From Deinococcus arcticus (GTDB lineage Bacteria > Deinococcota > Deinococci > Deinococcales > Deinococcaceae): a DNA stretch of 64,000 nt. The position numbers and the translations under genes were made by a program. Position 1 is the stretch's first letter, and each line of letters opens with the position of its first letter. The notes beneath the pieces were generated by a model that saw only the letters and a program-made list of their open reading frames with translations, ran no database searches and was not told where the DNA came from. Below, piece after piece: positions 1 through 8,593 of this stretch. The DNA lies in the NCBI RefSeq assembly GCF_003028415.1, contig NZ_PYSV01000011.1, forward strand, positions 80,423 through 144,422, in the 5' to 3' direction.

Positions 1-1
1 C

Positions 2-2164
2 AAGAAGAACAGCGTCCTGATTCTGATGGACGAGTTGCTGGTCTACCAGGTCAAGGCCGCTGGTAAGCGCGTGGAGGGCACCACGCTACAGGCGCAGACC
101 TTCGCCTTCCTGCAAAGCCTGACCGAAGCGGTCGCGGGCGTGGAGGGCGTCGCGCTGGTCACCACCTTCCCGGAGTCCCACATTGAGTATTACGACCATC
201 AGGAAGCGCCGGAAGTCTTCTCGCGCCTGGAGAAAATCTTCGGACGCGTGCAGGCCGTGCGCGTGCCGGTGCAGGGTGAGGAAATCTACGAGGTCATCCG
301 ACGCCGCCTCTTCGACTCCATAGACGAGAAAGCGGCGGAGCAGGTGGCAGGGGAATACAGCCGCCTCTTTGATGCCCATAAAGACGACCTGCCCCCGGAG
401 GCCCGCAACGCCGGGTACCGCAAGAAGATGATGCGGGCCTTCCCTTTCCACCCCGAATTGATTGACCTGCTGTATGAACAGTGGGGCTCGATGCAGAGCT
501 TCCAGAAGACGCGTGGTGTCCTGCGTCTCCTGGCCCGCGTCATCGAGCACGGTTACCTGTCTGGCGCGGCCCGCCCGCTTATCTCTCTGGGCGACGTTGG
601 TCTGGAAGAGGGCGAAATGCAGAGTACCGTCACGCAGAGCCTTCAGGATGCCGAATGGCGGGGGGCATTGGCGAGTGACCTGAGCGCCCCCGGAGGCCGC
701 TCCTACCAACTCGACAAGGAGCAGGGGGGCAATTATGCCCGCTTCCGGTTGAGCCAGACGGTGGCCAGCGCTGTGTTCATGGCCTCGCACTCCGGCAGTG
801 ACCGGAAGGGCATCACCAAGCCAGGGCTGAACCTCGCGCTGATGCACCCCGAAGGCATCACACCGATGCTGATTACTGATGCACTGGACCGGCTGAAAAA
901 TCGCCTCTACTACTTGCATGCCAACGGCAACTATGTGTTCCGTGCCCAGGCCAACCTGAACAGCGTGTTGGCCGACCGCACCGCCCAGGTCAAGCGCGAG
1001 CGAGCAATGGAGTTCGTGCGAGATGCAGCCCAGAAGGCTGTAGGCGGCTCGCTGTTCAAGCCCTTTGTCTGGCCGGAGAGTCACAAGGATGTACCCGATG
1101 GCACCGGGTTCAAGCTCGTTCTGCTCGGCCCCGACGCCACTGTGGAAGACCGAGAAGCCCGCGACCGGAAGCTCAGCGTCCTTCAGCAGAACTCAGGGGG
1201 CGGGCCACGCATCCACAAAAACACGCTGGTGTACCTCATTGGCAAAGGCGGTGACTTCAACAGGGCCATCGAAGCCGCCCGCACCTTACTTGCCTTGCAG
1301 GACATCGAAAAGGACCGCGCTCTAACGCTGAGCCCGGAGCAGAAAGCAGACCTCAAAGAACGCCTGGGCAAACAGACCGATACGGTGCCCAATCTGACCA
1401 AGGCGGCCTACACGGCCCTGTTCGTCCCAACTTCCAACGAGTCTGGTGAGGCCGTCTGGCGGGAGCTCGATATCACAGCTCATGCCAAGACCCGCCCCAC
1501 ACTGGAGGCGGCGGTAACGGACGTCCTGCGTCAGGAAGACATGCTCATCTCGGCCATTGACCCTGCGCTGCTCCTCCAGGGTCCATGGGGGCTCTGGCCC
1601 ACCGACGAGTCTTATCTAGAACTGCACAAGCTCCGCGAATACTTCACCCGCCTGCCCCACCTGCCTTTCTTGGAGGCGGAAGTGGCACTTAAGGGAGCAA
1701 TCGTACGCGGCATTCAGCAGGGTCTGTTCGAACTAGGCCAGTTCATCGGTTCAGACCCCAAGAACATCTGGGACCGTAAAAATCCTGTGGATGAGGGCAG
1801 CATCTTCTTCAGCGAGGCTTACCGTCTGGCAAGACCAGGCACGATTCCCCGGCCCACGCCGGTCAACCCAGACCCACCCATCATCGGCCCTGACCCTGGT
1901 CCAAAACCTCCTATCGCGCCACCTCCGCCCCCAACCAAACGTGGCGTCACCTACGTGCGCCTGAACTTGCCTGATGTGACGCTGACGCAGATGCCTGCAC
2001 TGCTTGATGTCTTTAGTGCTCTCAAGGACGCCAAAGGGCAGGTACAGATGGAGGTCCGGTTGACGGCGAGCAACCCCGCCGGGCTCGACCAAGCCATGCT
2101 CGATTTAAGCGTCAAAGAACTTATTGACCAGCATGGGCTGAACGTGGACTGGCACCAGGAGTAA
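2..2164 (+). CDS. DUF499-family AAA+ ATPase, N-terminus outside the window
   Basis: The reading frame is open to the left edge, so the start and the Walker A part lie outside. The first visible residues, hydrophobic VLILMDEL, look like a Walker B strand (hhhhDE), so the ATG at 26 is internal. Helical ATPase and winged-helix-like segments follow. A proline-rich linker (positions about 1840-1940) leads to a C-terminal domain of about 75 residues. The content resembles DUF499 (COG1483, predicted AAA+ ATPases), which in other genomes often sits beside DUF1156 methylases in defence islands. No methylase is visible here; it would have to lie to the left. The family call rests on recalled resemblance, not a search. 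It lies in the same island as the primase-like ATPase and the integrase. Confidence 0.6.
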   Translation, partial: KKNSVLILMDELLVYQVKAAGKRVEGTTLQAQTFAFLQSLTEAVAGVEGVALVTTFPESHIEYYDHQEAPEVFSRLEKIFGRVQAVRVPVQGEEIYEVIRRRLFDSIDEKAAEQVAGEYSRLFDAHKDDLPPEARNAGYRKKMMRAFPFHPELIDLLYEQWGSMQSFQKTRGVLRLLARVIEHGYLSGAARPLISLGDVGLEEGEMQSTVTQSLQDAEWRGALASDLSAPGGRSYQLDKEQGGNYARFRLSQTVASAVFMASHSGSDRKGITKPGLNLALMHPEGITPMLITDALDRLKNRLYYLHANGNYVFRAQANLNSVLADRTAQVKRERAMEFVRDAAQKAVGGSLFKPFVWPESHKDVPDGTGFKLVLLGPDATVEDREARDRKLSVLQQNSGGGPRIHKNTLVYLIGKGGDFNRAIEAARTLLALQDIEKDRALTLSPEQKADLKERLGKQTDTVPNLTKAAYTALFVPTSNESGEAVWRELDITAHAKTRPTLEAAVTDVLRQEDMLISAIDPALLLQGPWGLWPTDESYLELHKLREYFTRLPHLPFLEAEVALKGAIVRGIQQGLFELGQFIGSDPKNIWDRKNPVDEGSIFFSEAYRLARPGTIPRPTPVNPDPPIIGPDPGPKPPIAPPPPPTKRGVTYVRLNLPDVTLTQMPALLDVFSALKDAKGQVQMEVRLTASNPAGLDQAMLDLSVKELIDQHGLNVDWHQE

Positions 2165-2316
2165 GCGTGGCATTGTACGGACGTGTCAAGAGGTGAGCGA
2201 CTTACGTGCCCACTGTCCGCGTGAGACTGAGCCTGTTTTCTTCCTTCGTTTCACTTGACGCCCACTTATCCTGAAAGTAGCTCAGAAGAGAGCAATTCAA
2301 TCCTGCCCAACAGCCG

Positions 2317-2336
2317 CGAGACCCCATGGGGTCTCG
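2317..2336. promoter_or_regulatory. 20-bp perfect palindrome before the primase-like gene
   Basis: CGAGACCC-CATG-GGGTCTCG forms an 8-bp stem. It lies between the DUF499 stop and the ribosome binding site of the next gene. The following bases (TGGTTTCGTTG) are only moderately T-rich, so it may be a weak terminator, an RNA-stabilising hairpin or a protein-binding palindrome. Confidence 0.5.
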
Positions 2337-2368
2337 TGGTTTCGTTGTGGCCCTTTCAGGAGGCCCTG

Positions 2369-3901
2369 ATGCCAAATTTGTTCGCCAGTTGGAAAACCAC
2401 TCACCCCCTCACCGCGCCACTACACATAAGTCCTCGGCCTCTTCCTCCTTTCATCCGGCCTGTGGTTCACCTTCAGGGTGACTTGTCCGTGCAAGCCCAA
2501 ACTGTTCTGGAGCATCTCCGGCGGGCCAACGCAGAACAGCTACGTCTCTTTCGGCAGGGACGCCGTCTCGTCAGGCGCATCCATGACCCAGAGACCAACC
2601 GGCACCGCCTAGAGCCGGTCAACGACCCAGTTCTGTTGTCTGGCGAAATCACCCAGCTGCTGAGATTTGAAAAGAATGGCCGGCCACTGGAGAGCCTGCC
2701 GAAAACGCTGGCATCGCATCTGATAGGCCTGGAAGTGGAGCAGTGGAAGCTGCCACAACTTCACGCCATTCGTCGGGTGCCGTTTTTTGACTCTAAGGGG
2801 AACTTAGTGCAGGAGAATGGCTATCATCCCAGCCTAGGCATCTGGCTGGACCTGGCTGGCCTGACCCTGCGCAATGTGCCCGCTCACCCCACTCCCAGTG
2901 AGCTGTCGGAAGCCAAACAGAAAATTGAGGAATTGCTGGTCGACTTCCCCTTCAGCAATGAGGCCTCCAAGGCAAATACCATTGCGCTGCTGATGCTGCG
3001 AAGCGTGCGCCTCATGGTCAACGGCCCTGTTCCACTCATCTTGAATTCGGCCTCCATGCCGGGCAGCGGCAAAACGGCGTTGGCACAGCTTCCAGGCGTT
3101 CTCTATGACGGTGAGGTGCCAGGAGTCATGCCAGAGCCTCCACGGGACGACGACGAGCTCACCAAGCGCATCATCGGCGTCCTTCAAGTCGGGCAGGAAC
3201 TGGCCATCTTCGACAACGTCAATCGGAAACTGGAATCCGCCGTTCTGGCCGGACTGGCGACCAGTTCCACCTTCAGCGGCCGGGCACTGTATCAGCAGGA
3301 GCCCCTGACCCTGCCGAACAGAACACAGTGGATGTTCACTGCCAACAATCCGGTGATGTCCAAAGAGTTCGAGCGTCGTTTTTTATTGGTGCGTCTGGAT
3401 GCCGGGGTAGAGAATCCACAGAACCGCTCCTTCCGTCATCCCAACCTGCACCAGTGGGCCAGTGACCACCGCGCGGAGTTGCTCTGGGCCCTCCTGGTTC
3501 TGGTGAGGGGCTGGCAGGCTGCCGGCAGCAAGGCAGGTCAGGTTCTCGAAGGGGGTATGCGACGCTTCTGCGAAGTCCTGGGCGGCATAACCGTGTTTCT
3601 CGGCTATGGTCCCGTCTTCGCCAACAGAGAGGAGCTGACCGAGCAGGCTGGCGGCGACGACCATGAACTGCATGATGCTTTGGAGAGCTGGTATACCGCC
3701 TTCTCAACGCGCACAGTGACCGCGACAGAACTTGGCGGCCTGTGGCAGAAGGAAGGGCTTCAGCCCGCAGGTCTGAACGGCTTTACCCATGTCCATGTGG
3801 GGCGCTATATGGGGACCCTCCGGGGTGTGGTCCTGGGCCCCTACCGGGTCAATATCGAGAAGAGCGGGCGGAACACCCGGTATCGCCTGACTCTGGTCTA
3901 A
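2369..3901 (+). CDS. Primase/helicase-like P-loop ATPase of an integrative element
   Basis: 510 aa. The start at 2369 is chosen because AGGAGG lies just upstream. Around residues 125-165 there is a stretch typical of phage/plasmid primase-helicase proteins (RVPFFDSKG, then GYHPSLGIWLDL). A Walker A motif (SMPGSGKTAL) follows, then an IFDN strand like Walker B, an Asn-containing sensor strand (WMFTANNP) and an arginine-finger-like FERRF. This order matches superfamily 3 or D5-like helicases of mobile elements. A role in replication of the excised element or in defence is inferred; no separate primase catalytic motif was identified. It lies 204 bp after the DUF499 gene, on the same strand. Confidence 0.6.
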   Translation: MPNLFASWKTTHPLTAPLHISPRPLPPFIRPVVHLQGDLSVQAQTVLEHLRRANAEQLRLFRQGRRLVRRIHDPETNRHRLEPVNDPVLLSGEITQLLRFEKNGRPLESLPKTLASHLIGLEVEQWKLPQLHAIRRVPFFDSKGNLVQENGYHPSLGIWLDLAGLTLRNVPAHPTPSELSEAKQKIEELLVDFPFSNEASKANTIALLMLRSVRLMVNGPVPLILNSASMPGSGKTALAQLPGVLYDGEVPGVMPEPPRDDDELTKRIIGVLQVGQELAIFDNVNRKLESAVLAGLATSSTFSGRALYQQEPLTLPNRTQWMFTANNPVMSKEFERRFLLVRLDAGVENPQNRSFRHPNLHQWASDHRAELLWALLVLVRGWQAAGSKAGQVLEGGMRRFCEVLGGITVFLGYGPVFANREELTEQAGGDDHELHDALESWYTAFSTRTVTATELGGLWQKEGLQPAGLNGFTHVHVGRYMGTLRGVVLGPYRVNIEKSGRNTRYRLTLV

Positions 3902-4550
3902 CCCAGTCCCGCCTGGTCCCGCGCTCCTTTTGCGCTCTCAACAACAAAAGCGGGAGGTGGGAGGTCATGACATCATCTTTTTCCGAAAGCTTAACCAGGA
4001 GAAAAATAGTGTTAGAGGCTTGTCCTCCTCCCGTCGCGGTTGTAACGGTTAGGCCTGCGCCGTAGGGCTGCTTCCTGATGCCACAACGATGATTCGTTCC
4101 CCACCAAAAAGGCTGCCACATGGCTGTAAGGCGCCCTACGAAGGTCATCCCCCTGCCCCAAGTCAGGAATCCCCCCAACAGGGCTCGCCCGCAGGGTTGT
4201 AGGGCCCCCCTGGCACACCGACGAGCGTCATAGAGGCACCAACAGAAAGCGGGGGCAGACCTGAAGAACCCTATCTGCCTCCAATGGCTTCCCCGTCAAC
4301 TGGAACAGCGGCTTCGCCGTGCCGCTTCGCGGCAGGATTGCTCTTGAAGCAAGCGGCTTGGCCAGTTTCGGTGTGGAGTCGCAAAGGGCCGGGCAACTGG
4401 GGTGCTGATGAACCCAGAAGGCCCTCACCACGTCGCTGGGGCTCCATGTGGTGTGTTCTCGTGCCTGTTTCCTTCTTGGGCCTGACCCTGCAGGCATTCT
4501 CTTCCTCTGTGAACTGATTTCTTTCGATTCGACTCTTCTTCTCTCCGTTT
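3902..4550. other. Gene-poor stretch inside the integrative element
   Basis: About 650 bp with no coding frame that has both a credible start signal and family resemblance. It contains small GC-rich inverted repeats, for example TGCCGC-TTC-GCGGCA near 4319-4333. It may hold the long leader of the next gene or an unrecognised small RNA; nothing more can be supported. Confidence 0.4.
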
Positions 4551-4595
4551 ATCCGCCCCCTGACCGCCCGGCATGCCGTGGGCGGATTCCTTTTT
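4551..4595 (+). promoter_or_regulatory. Possible attenuator: competing hairpins ending in a T-run before the ribosome binding site
   Basis: ATCCGCCC (4551-4558) and CCGCCC (4564-4569) can each pair with the same GGGCGGAT (4580-4587). A T-run (4591-4595) follows, then TGGAGG and the ATG at 4610. A terminator directly upstream of an SD, with two alternative upstream partners, is the architecture of an attenuated leader. It could also simply be the terminator of an upstream transcript. Confidence 0.5.
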
Positions 4596-4609
4596 CTGGA
4601 GGTTTCATT

Positions 4610-5158
4610 ATGTCTACTCCCGTTGACCTTCCCGCCTTCGTGGCTGCCCATGCGGCCGGGCAGAAGAATCAAGCATTGGCTCGGCAGTTTGGCCTGAGTG
4701 TCAGCACCGTCAAGCGACTGAAGCAGAAGCTTGGTCTTGGCAACAATGACCCACGCAATACTCTGGGCCGCTTAGGCGAGCGTCTGCTTGAGCAAGCCCT
4801 GAAAGCCCAGGGCTTCGCAGTCACTATCATGGCCGAAGGACATGCTTTCGACCTTCTGGTGGAAGGACAACGCCTGGAGGTGAAGACTTCGGCGACCCTG
4901 AAGGGCAACAGCTGCCGCTTCCGGCTGAACGAACGCCGCAGTTCCAATCACGCCGCGTACCGCTACGACAAGGCCTACCAGCGGGATGCCGACGTTCTGG
5001 CTCTGGTGGTCATAGAGGAAGGGGCGCTCAAACAGCTGTACCTGTTGCCGGTCGCACTCTGGCAACCCAGCATCAAGGTTCTGCCGGAGTCACCTTTTTG
5101 CCCTTACGCGCTTTACCGGAACGTGACGCATCTCCTCCAGAGACCTCTGGCCGCGTGA
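4610..5158 (+). CDS. HTH plus PD-(D/E)XK-like putative nuclease
   Basis: 182 aa, start preceded by TGGAGG. Residues about 14-41 form a probable helix-turn-helix (QKNQALARQFGLSVSTVKRL). Residues about 54-95 read like a restriction-endonuclease-like core: a helix with Glu57, then Asp81 and, nine residues on, Glu90-Val-Lys92 on a beta strand (HAFDLLVEGQRLEVKTSA). This fits the D-(X)n-E-X-K signature of PD-(D/E)XK folds such as Holliday-junction-resolvase-like and defence nucleases. Function is inferred; a non-catalytic DNA-binding role is possible. Its 3' end overlaps the 3' end of the convergent gene on the other strand by 86 bp (5073-5158). Confidence 0.55.
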   Translation: MSTPVDLPAFVAAHAAGQKNQALARQFGLSVSTVKRLKQKLGLGNNDPRNTLGRLGERLLEQALKAQGFAVTIMAEGHAFDLLVEGQRLEVKTSATLKGNSCRFRLNERRSSNHAAYRYDKAYQRDADVLALVVIEEGALKQLYLLPVALWQPSIKVLPESPFCPYALYRNVTHLLQRPLAA

Positions 5159-5660
5159 TGGGGAACCGCCAGAAGGGCAAGGCCCACGCCAGGGTGTCCA
5201 CGATGAAGTCCAGGCGCTCACGGCTCAGGGTCATTTCCCATACGGGGCTCTCGCCGCCTGGTGTCCTCAGGCTCGCTCGAAGCCCAACAACCGCCCAACC
5301 ATCTCCCGCCAACACCATCTCTACCCCGCCCTCTGCAATAGCCTTCCGCCAGTGTGAAAGGTTGGCCCGCACACCCGCTGGGTGACCCGCCTGAAAGTCC
5401 GGCTCGTTCCAGAGGCGTTTGAGCTTGGGGTTGAGGGGGTCATTGTCCAATTCGGTCATGACCTCCTCCAGTCGGCTGGTGGCTATCCAGAGCAGGAGTG
5501 TGGTGGCAGCCTGCAGACCAACGGACGCTTCGTTGGAAATCCCGAATGGATGCTCTTCACGCCAACGGATGTGATTCAAATTGCGCTTCAGAGCCAGGGT
5601 CGTGAATCGCAGGCGCTGCTCTTCACTGAAGTGGCCCTCCTTCGTGTCGCGCCTACTCAT
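5073..5660 (-). CDS. Unknown 195-aa protein coupled to the integrase
   Basis: Not recognised. It begins with an ATG overlapping the TGA of the upstream integrase (ATGA at 5657-5660), so translation is likely coupled. The N-terminal half is charged and helical. The C-terminus ends in a basic Ser/Gly/Lys tail (SRSGKARKGKKV). No transmembrane segment or catalytic motif is evident. Position right after an integrase could suggest an accessory recombination factor, but it is larger than typical excisionases. The last 86 bp are antisense to the HTH-nuclease gene, so each gene's 3' end constrains the other. Confidence 0.6.
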   Translation of the reverse strand: MSRRDTKEGHFSEEQRLRFTTLALKRNLNHIRWREEHPFGISNEASVGLQAATTLLLWIATSRLEEVMTELDNDPLNPKLKRLWNEPDFQAGHPAGVRANLSHWRKAIAEGGVEMVLAGDGWAVVGLRASLRTPGGESPVWEMTLSRERLDFIVDTLAWALPFWRFPITRPEVSGGDASRSGKARKGKKVTPAEP

Positions 5661-6577
5661 CGGCGGCCTCCTCCTTGCGACGCGGCCATTCGGTCGGCCG
5701 GGGACACCTGGGCATGCACCCGCGAGAGGTCTTCCGGCAGCAGGTTCACGTACCGGCGGGTCATATCCAGCGTGGCGTGACCCATGACGTGCTGGAGGGT
5801 AAACACGTCCCCACCATTTCGCAGATAGTTCACTGCAAATGAGCGCCGGAACGCGTGTGGGGCGGCGTGCGCCCTGGGAATCTTTGCCCGCTGTGCCAGG
5901 TCGGCCAGCACCTGGGCCACGCCGGAGCGAGACAGGGACTCCCCGGTTCGGCCCAGGAACACATGGTCCACGAAAGGGAACCTGGGCTTGCGGCTCTTGC
6001 GCAGGTACCGGTCAAGGGCCTGCGAAGCCATCAGCCCCAACGGCACGATGCGCTCCTTGTTGCCTTTTCCGATGACCCGCAGGTGCCCTTCGGCGAAGTG
6101 CAGGTCGCCCATCCTCAGGCCAGCCACCTCAGCCAGTCGCAGGCCTGTATCGAACAACGTCACGACAATGGCGGTTTCCCGGTCTCGGAAATGGCTCTTT
6201 CGGGCCACTTCCAGGAGGCGGCGGTACTCCTCCTTGGAGAGCGTCACCATGAGCCGGTGCGGCTGCTTGACCCGCTCCAGCCGAACGGTCGGATTCTTCT
6301 CCAGCAGTTCGTCTTTGACTGCCCAGCCAAAGGCCCCTTTGAGGGCCCGGTAATGGGCGTCAATGCCACCTTCCTTCAAGCCGCTCTCTTCCAGATACTC
6401 CATGAAGCCCCGAAGGTCTCCAATGCGCACTGCCTCGGCCTGCAAGGAGTGACCTTCCCGCTCCAGATAGGCCCGCAGCTTGCGGGCAGTGGCGTCGTAG
6501 TACCGGAGGGTCTCCAGGCTGCGTTTGCGGAGCTTCAGGTGGCGGGCGTGCCGGGTCCAGAGTTCGTCGAGGTGCAT
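5657..6577 (-). CDS. Tyrosine recombinase (phage-type integrase)
   Basis: 306 aa. The start at 6577 is chosen over an upstream in-frame ATG (6694) because AAAGGAG lies just before it. An N-terminal SAM-like DNA-binding domain (about 1-100) precedes the catalytic domain with the expected residues: Arg147 in DTGLRLAEVAGL, a lysine near 171-174 in GKGNKER, His241-x-x-Arg244 (HAFR), His267 (GHATLDMTRRY) and nucleophile Tyr276. It would integrate and excise the element whose genes lie to its left. The tRNA-Phe 3' end is only about 170 bp upstream, the usual arrangement for a tRNA-targeting integrase; the att core cannot be proven because the far end is outside the window. Confidence 0.9.
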   Translation of the reverse strand: MHLDELWTRHARHLKLRKRSLETLRYYDATARKLRAYLEREGHSLQAEAVRIGDLRGFMEYLEESGLKEGGIDAHYRALKGAFGWAVKDELLEKNPTVRLERVKQPHRLMVTLSKEEYRRLLEVARKSHFRDRETAIVVTLFDTGLRLAEVAGLRMGDLHFAEGHLRVIGKGNKERIVPLGLMASQALDRYLRKSRKPRFPFVDHVFLGRTGESLSRSGVAQVLADLAQRAKIPRAHAAPHAFRRSFAVNYLRNGGDVFTLQHVMGHATLDMTRRYVNLLPEDLSRVHAQVSPADRMAASQGGGRR

Positions 6578-6712
6578 AGGTGACTCCTTTCGACGGCCTC
6601 TTGTGCTGGGCAGGGGACGGTGGGGGTTCGAAATCGTCTGCTGGCAAAGTTTGACCTGGAGCGCCGACGATTGTTGGAATCCCACCTCACTCATCCTTCC
6701 TGAGCCAAAACG

Positions 6713-6739
6713 AAAAAGCCCGTCTATGACGGGCTTTTT
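6713..6739 (-). terminator. Terminator of the tRNA-Asp/tRNA-Phe operon
   Basis: Perfect 12-bp stem AAAAAGCCCGTC / GACGGGCTTTTT around a 3-nt loop, giving a T-rich 3' arm on the minus strand. It lies 6 bp after the tRNA-Phe CCA end. Confidence 0.85.
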
Positions 6740-6745
6740 CTAAGG

Positions 6746-6821
<76 letters not shown>

Positions 6822-6824
6822 TTC

Positions 6825-6902
<78 letters not shown>

Positions 6903-6938
6903 AGTCGCCTTGAAAGGGCTGCAAAAGCAGCGGGGTTA

Positions 6939-6967
6939 AGGATACCGGCGCACCCCCGCCTTGTCAA
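6939..6967 (-). promoter_or_regulatory. Sigma70-type promoter of the tRNA-Asp/Phe operon
   Basis: On the minus strand, TTGACA (6962-6967), a 17-bp spacer and TATCCT (6939-6944), about 37 bp upstream of tRNA-Asp. Confidence 0.85.
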
Positions 6968-6978
6968 CGCACGCGGGC

Positions 6979-7740
6979 CTAGAACGGCGCGGCGCGGACA
7001 TTCTGCACGGGGTTGGCCTGGCCAGGGTCCAGCATCAGTTCCAGATATTCGCGTCCCTGCAGGGCGTCAATCATGGCAAAGGGGTGGTCTTCGGGGAGCA
7101 GAATGCCGCCTTCCATCTGGGTGTGGCCGTACACGCCGAAGCTCAGGCCCGCCATGCGCACGTACTCTGGCGAATCCCGGTACCAGCGCTTGGCGCTGTG
7201 GTCGGCATAGAACAGGTCGTCGTAGTGGGCGTGGGCCGGCAGGGGCGAGACGTGGGCAAACTGCACGCCCCCCACGCGCACTTCGCGGGGAAAGGTGCGC
7301 ATCCAGGCGGCCAGATGGTCCGGCAGGTGCAGGCCACCGTGTTCAGGGTCGAATTCGGCGTGAATCAGGCCGCCGCTGGTGCCCAGCATGTAACTGGTGT
7401 TCAGCACCGCGTCGTCGTGGTTGCCCAGAATGATGTGAATGGCGTGCGGCGCCGCGGCCTGGTACGCCTTGAGGCGCTCAAGGTGCTTGACCTGTTCGCG
7501 CGCGGCCACAAACAGGTGGTCGGGATTGCGCGGGTCAAAGCGGGGCACGCCCGTCAGGCGGCTGTATTCACGCTCATTTTTGGGATGCACCAGATCCCCG
7601 ATCAGGACCACCTGATACAGTCCGGCCTGCACCGGCGGCGTGGGCTGCCCGCCGCCGTCCACACAGCTCGCGGCGCGCAGTGCGGCCCACAGCGTGTCGA
7701 AATCGGCGTGCACGTCACCGAAAGCCAGGAACTTGCGCAT
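6979..7740 (-). CDS. Metallophosphoesterase (calcineurin-like)
   Basis: 253 aa. The signature blocks of the family are all present: FGDVHAD (Asp, His), IGDLVHP (Asp), GNHDD (Asn, His), a mid-protein His and the C-terminal YGHTQ. These ligate a di-metal centre that hydrolyses phosphoesters. The substrate could be a nucleotide, a protein phosphate or Ap4A and cannot be decided here. The start at 7740 is chosen because a -10 box TATGCT (7748-7753) lies 7 nt upstream, so an upstream in-frame ATG falls inside the promoter. No signal peptide, hence cytosolic. It is separated from the tRNA promoter by only about 10 bp. Confidence 0.85.
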   Translation of the reverse strand: MRKFLAFGDVHADFDTLWAALRAASCVDGGGQPTPPVQAGLYQVVLIGDLVHPKNEREYSRLTGVPRFDPRNPDHLFVAAREQVKHLERLKAYQAAAPHAIHIILGNHDDAVLNTSYMLGTSGGLIHAEFDPEHGGLHLPDHLAAWMRTFPREVRVGGVQFAHVSPLPAHAHYDDLFYADHSAKRWYRDSPEYVRMAGLSFGVYGHTQMEGGILLPEDHPFAMIDALQGREYLELMLDPGQANPVQNVRAAPF

Positions 7741-7747
7741 TGCCCCC

Positions 7748-7753
7748 AGCATA
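7748..7753 (-). promoter_or_regulatory. Leaderless -10 box (TATGCT) of the metallophosphoesterase gene
   Basis: TATGCT is followed by 7 nt and the ATG. No Shine-Dalgarno sequence fits between, so the mRNA is predicted to begin at the start codon. Confidence 0.65.
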
Positions 7754-7902
7754 GCGGCTGGGCCGCCGGGTGGGCCGCTTCCCCGGGCCCACCCGCCCAG
7801 CCAGGGCCGGCTGACGGCCTCGCCCCTTCCCGGTCAACGGCTCAGCAGAGCGCCGACACAGATCCAGTCCTGGCCCGGGGCCCTTCTTGCGCGCCCCGCT
7901 TC

Positions 7903-7932
7903 GCTGGGTTCTCGGTTGATCTCGAACCCAGC
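7903..7932 (-). terminator. 9-bp hairpin after the DdrA-like gene
   Basis: GCTGGGTTC / GAACCCAGC with a 12-nt loop, just downstream of the DdrA-like stop codon on the minus strand. There is no T-run, so it is a weak or factor-assisted terminator at best. Confidence 0.4.
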
Positions 7933-7942
7933 CGCCAGAGCC

Positions 7943-8542
7943 CTAGCCCTTGAGCAGCGCGTGCAGCTCCTTGTAGATGGCCCGGCTTTCTTCCAGGGTC
8001 TCGCCGTAGCCGCGCATCAGGATGCGGGCGGCGTCCCCGCCCCTTCCAGCCACCTTCAGCTGCTCCAGCAGGTCCTCAATGTGGCGCCGGGCCTTGTCCA
8101 TCTGGGGATCGCGGGGGGGCTCTGGAGGCAGGGCGCGCGAGGCGGCGGCGCGAGGTGCCGGGGTCTCGGTTTCCAGCTCGGAGGTATTGGCGCCGTCCTC
8201 GGGGTCGTATTCCACCCACAGCGGCTCGCTGCTGGGCTGCACGCCGTAGGTGCGCGCCAGATCGGCCAGGGCCGCCAGCTTGGCGTCGGCCAGGGTGTGG
8301 GCGGTGGCCAGCCCCTCGCGCGCCGCGCCCAGCACACTCAGGCGCGCGCGCACGATGGGCGGCTCCGGGTGGTCGCAGGCCCAGGTCAGGCTCCAGCCGG
8401 GGTCAATGGCGTCCAGTTGCGGGGCCAGCACATCCAGGTCGGGGGTCAGGGTCACGCGGGCCTGGTCGCCCCGCACGCTCAGGGTGGCCCAGGCGGTCAT
8501 GCTGGCGCGAAGTGCCTCGCGCACGCGGTGAGGTTCTGCCAT
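7943..8542 (-). CDS. DdrA/Rad52-like DNA-repair protein (putative)
   Basis: 199 aa. The segment about 36-120 follows the pattern recalled for DdrA and the Rad52 strand-annealing fold: LDAIDPGWSL, then PIVRARLSVLGAAREG, then an Ala-rich helix (ADAKLAALADLARTYGV) and LWVEYDPED. A poor-complexity linker rich in Pro/Ala/Glu (about 122-148) leads to a C-terminal helical region (KARRHIEDLLEQLK, YGETLEESRAIYKEL). DdrA in Deinococcus binds and protects 3' single-stranded DNA ends after irradiation. The assignment is by motif resemblance and needs a profile search; it could be a paralogue rather than DdrA itself. Start supported by TAGACT 6 nt upstream. No radiation/desiccation palindrome was seen upstream. 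Confidence 0.55.
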   Translation of the reverse strand: MAEPHRVREALRASMTAWATLSVRGDQARVTLTPDLDVLAPQLDAIDPGWSLTWACDHPEPPIVRARLSVLGAAREGLATAHTLADAKLAALADLARTYGVQPSSEPLWVEYDPEDGANTSELETETPAPRAAASRALPPEPPRDPQMDKARRHIEDLLEQLKVAGRGGDAARILMRGYGETLEESRAIYKELHALLKG

Positions 8543-8548
8543 GCGGGC

Positions 8549-8554
8549 AGTCTA
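8549..8554 (-). promoter_or_regulatory. Leaderless -10 box (TAGACT) of the DdrA-like gene
   Basis: TAGACT, 6 nt, then ATG on the minus strand. Confidence 0.6.
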
Positions 8555-8593
8555 CCCACTGCGCGGCCGGCGCGGCGTGTCCAGGGCGGTCCC

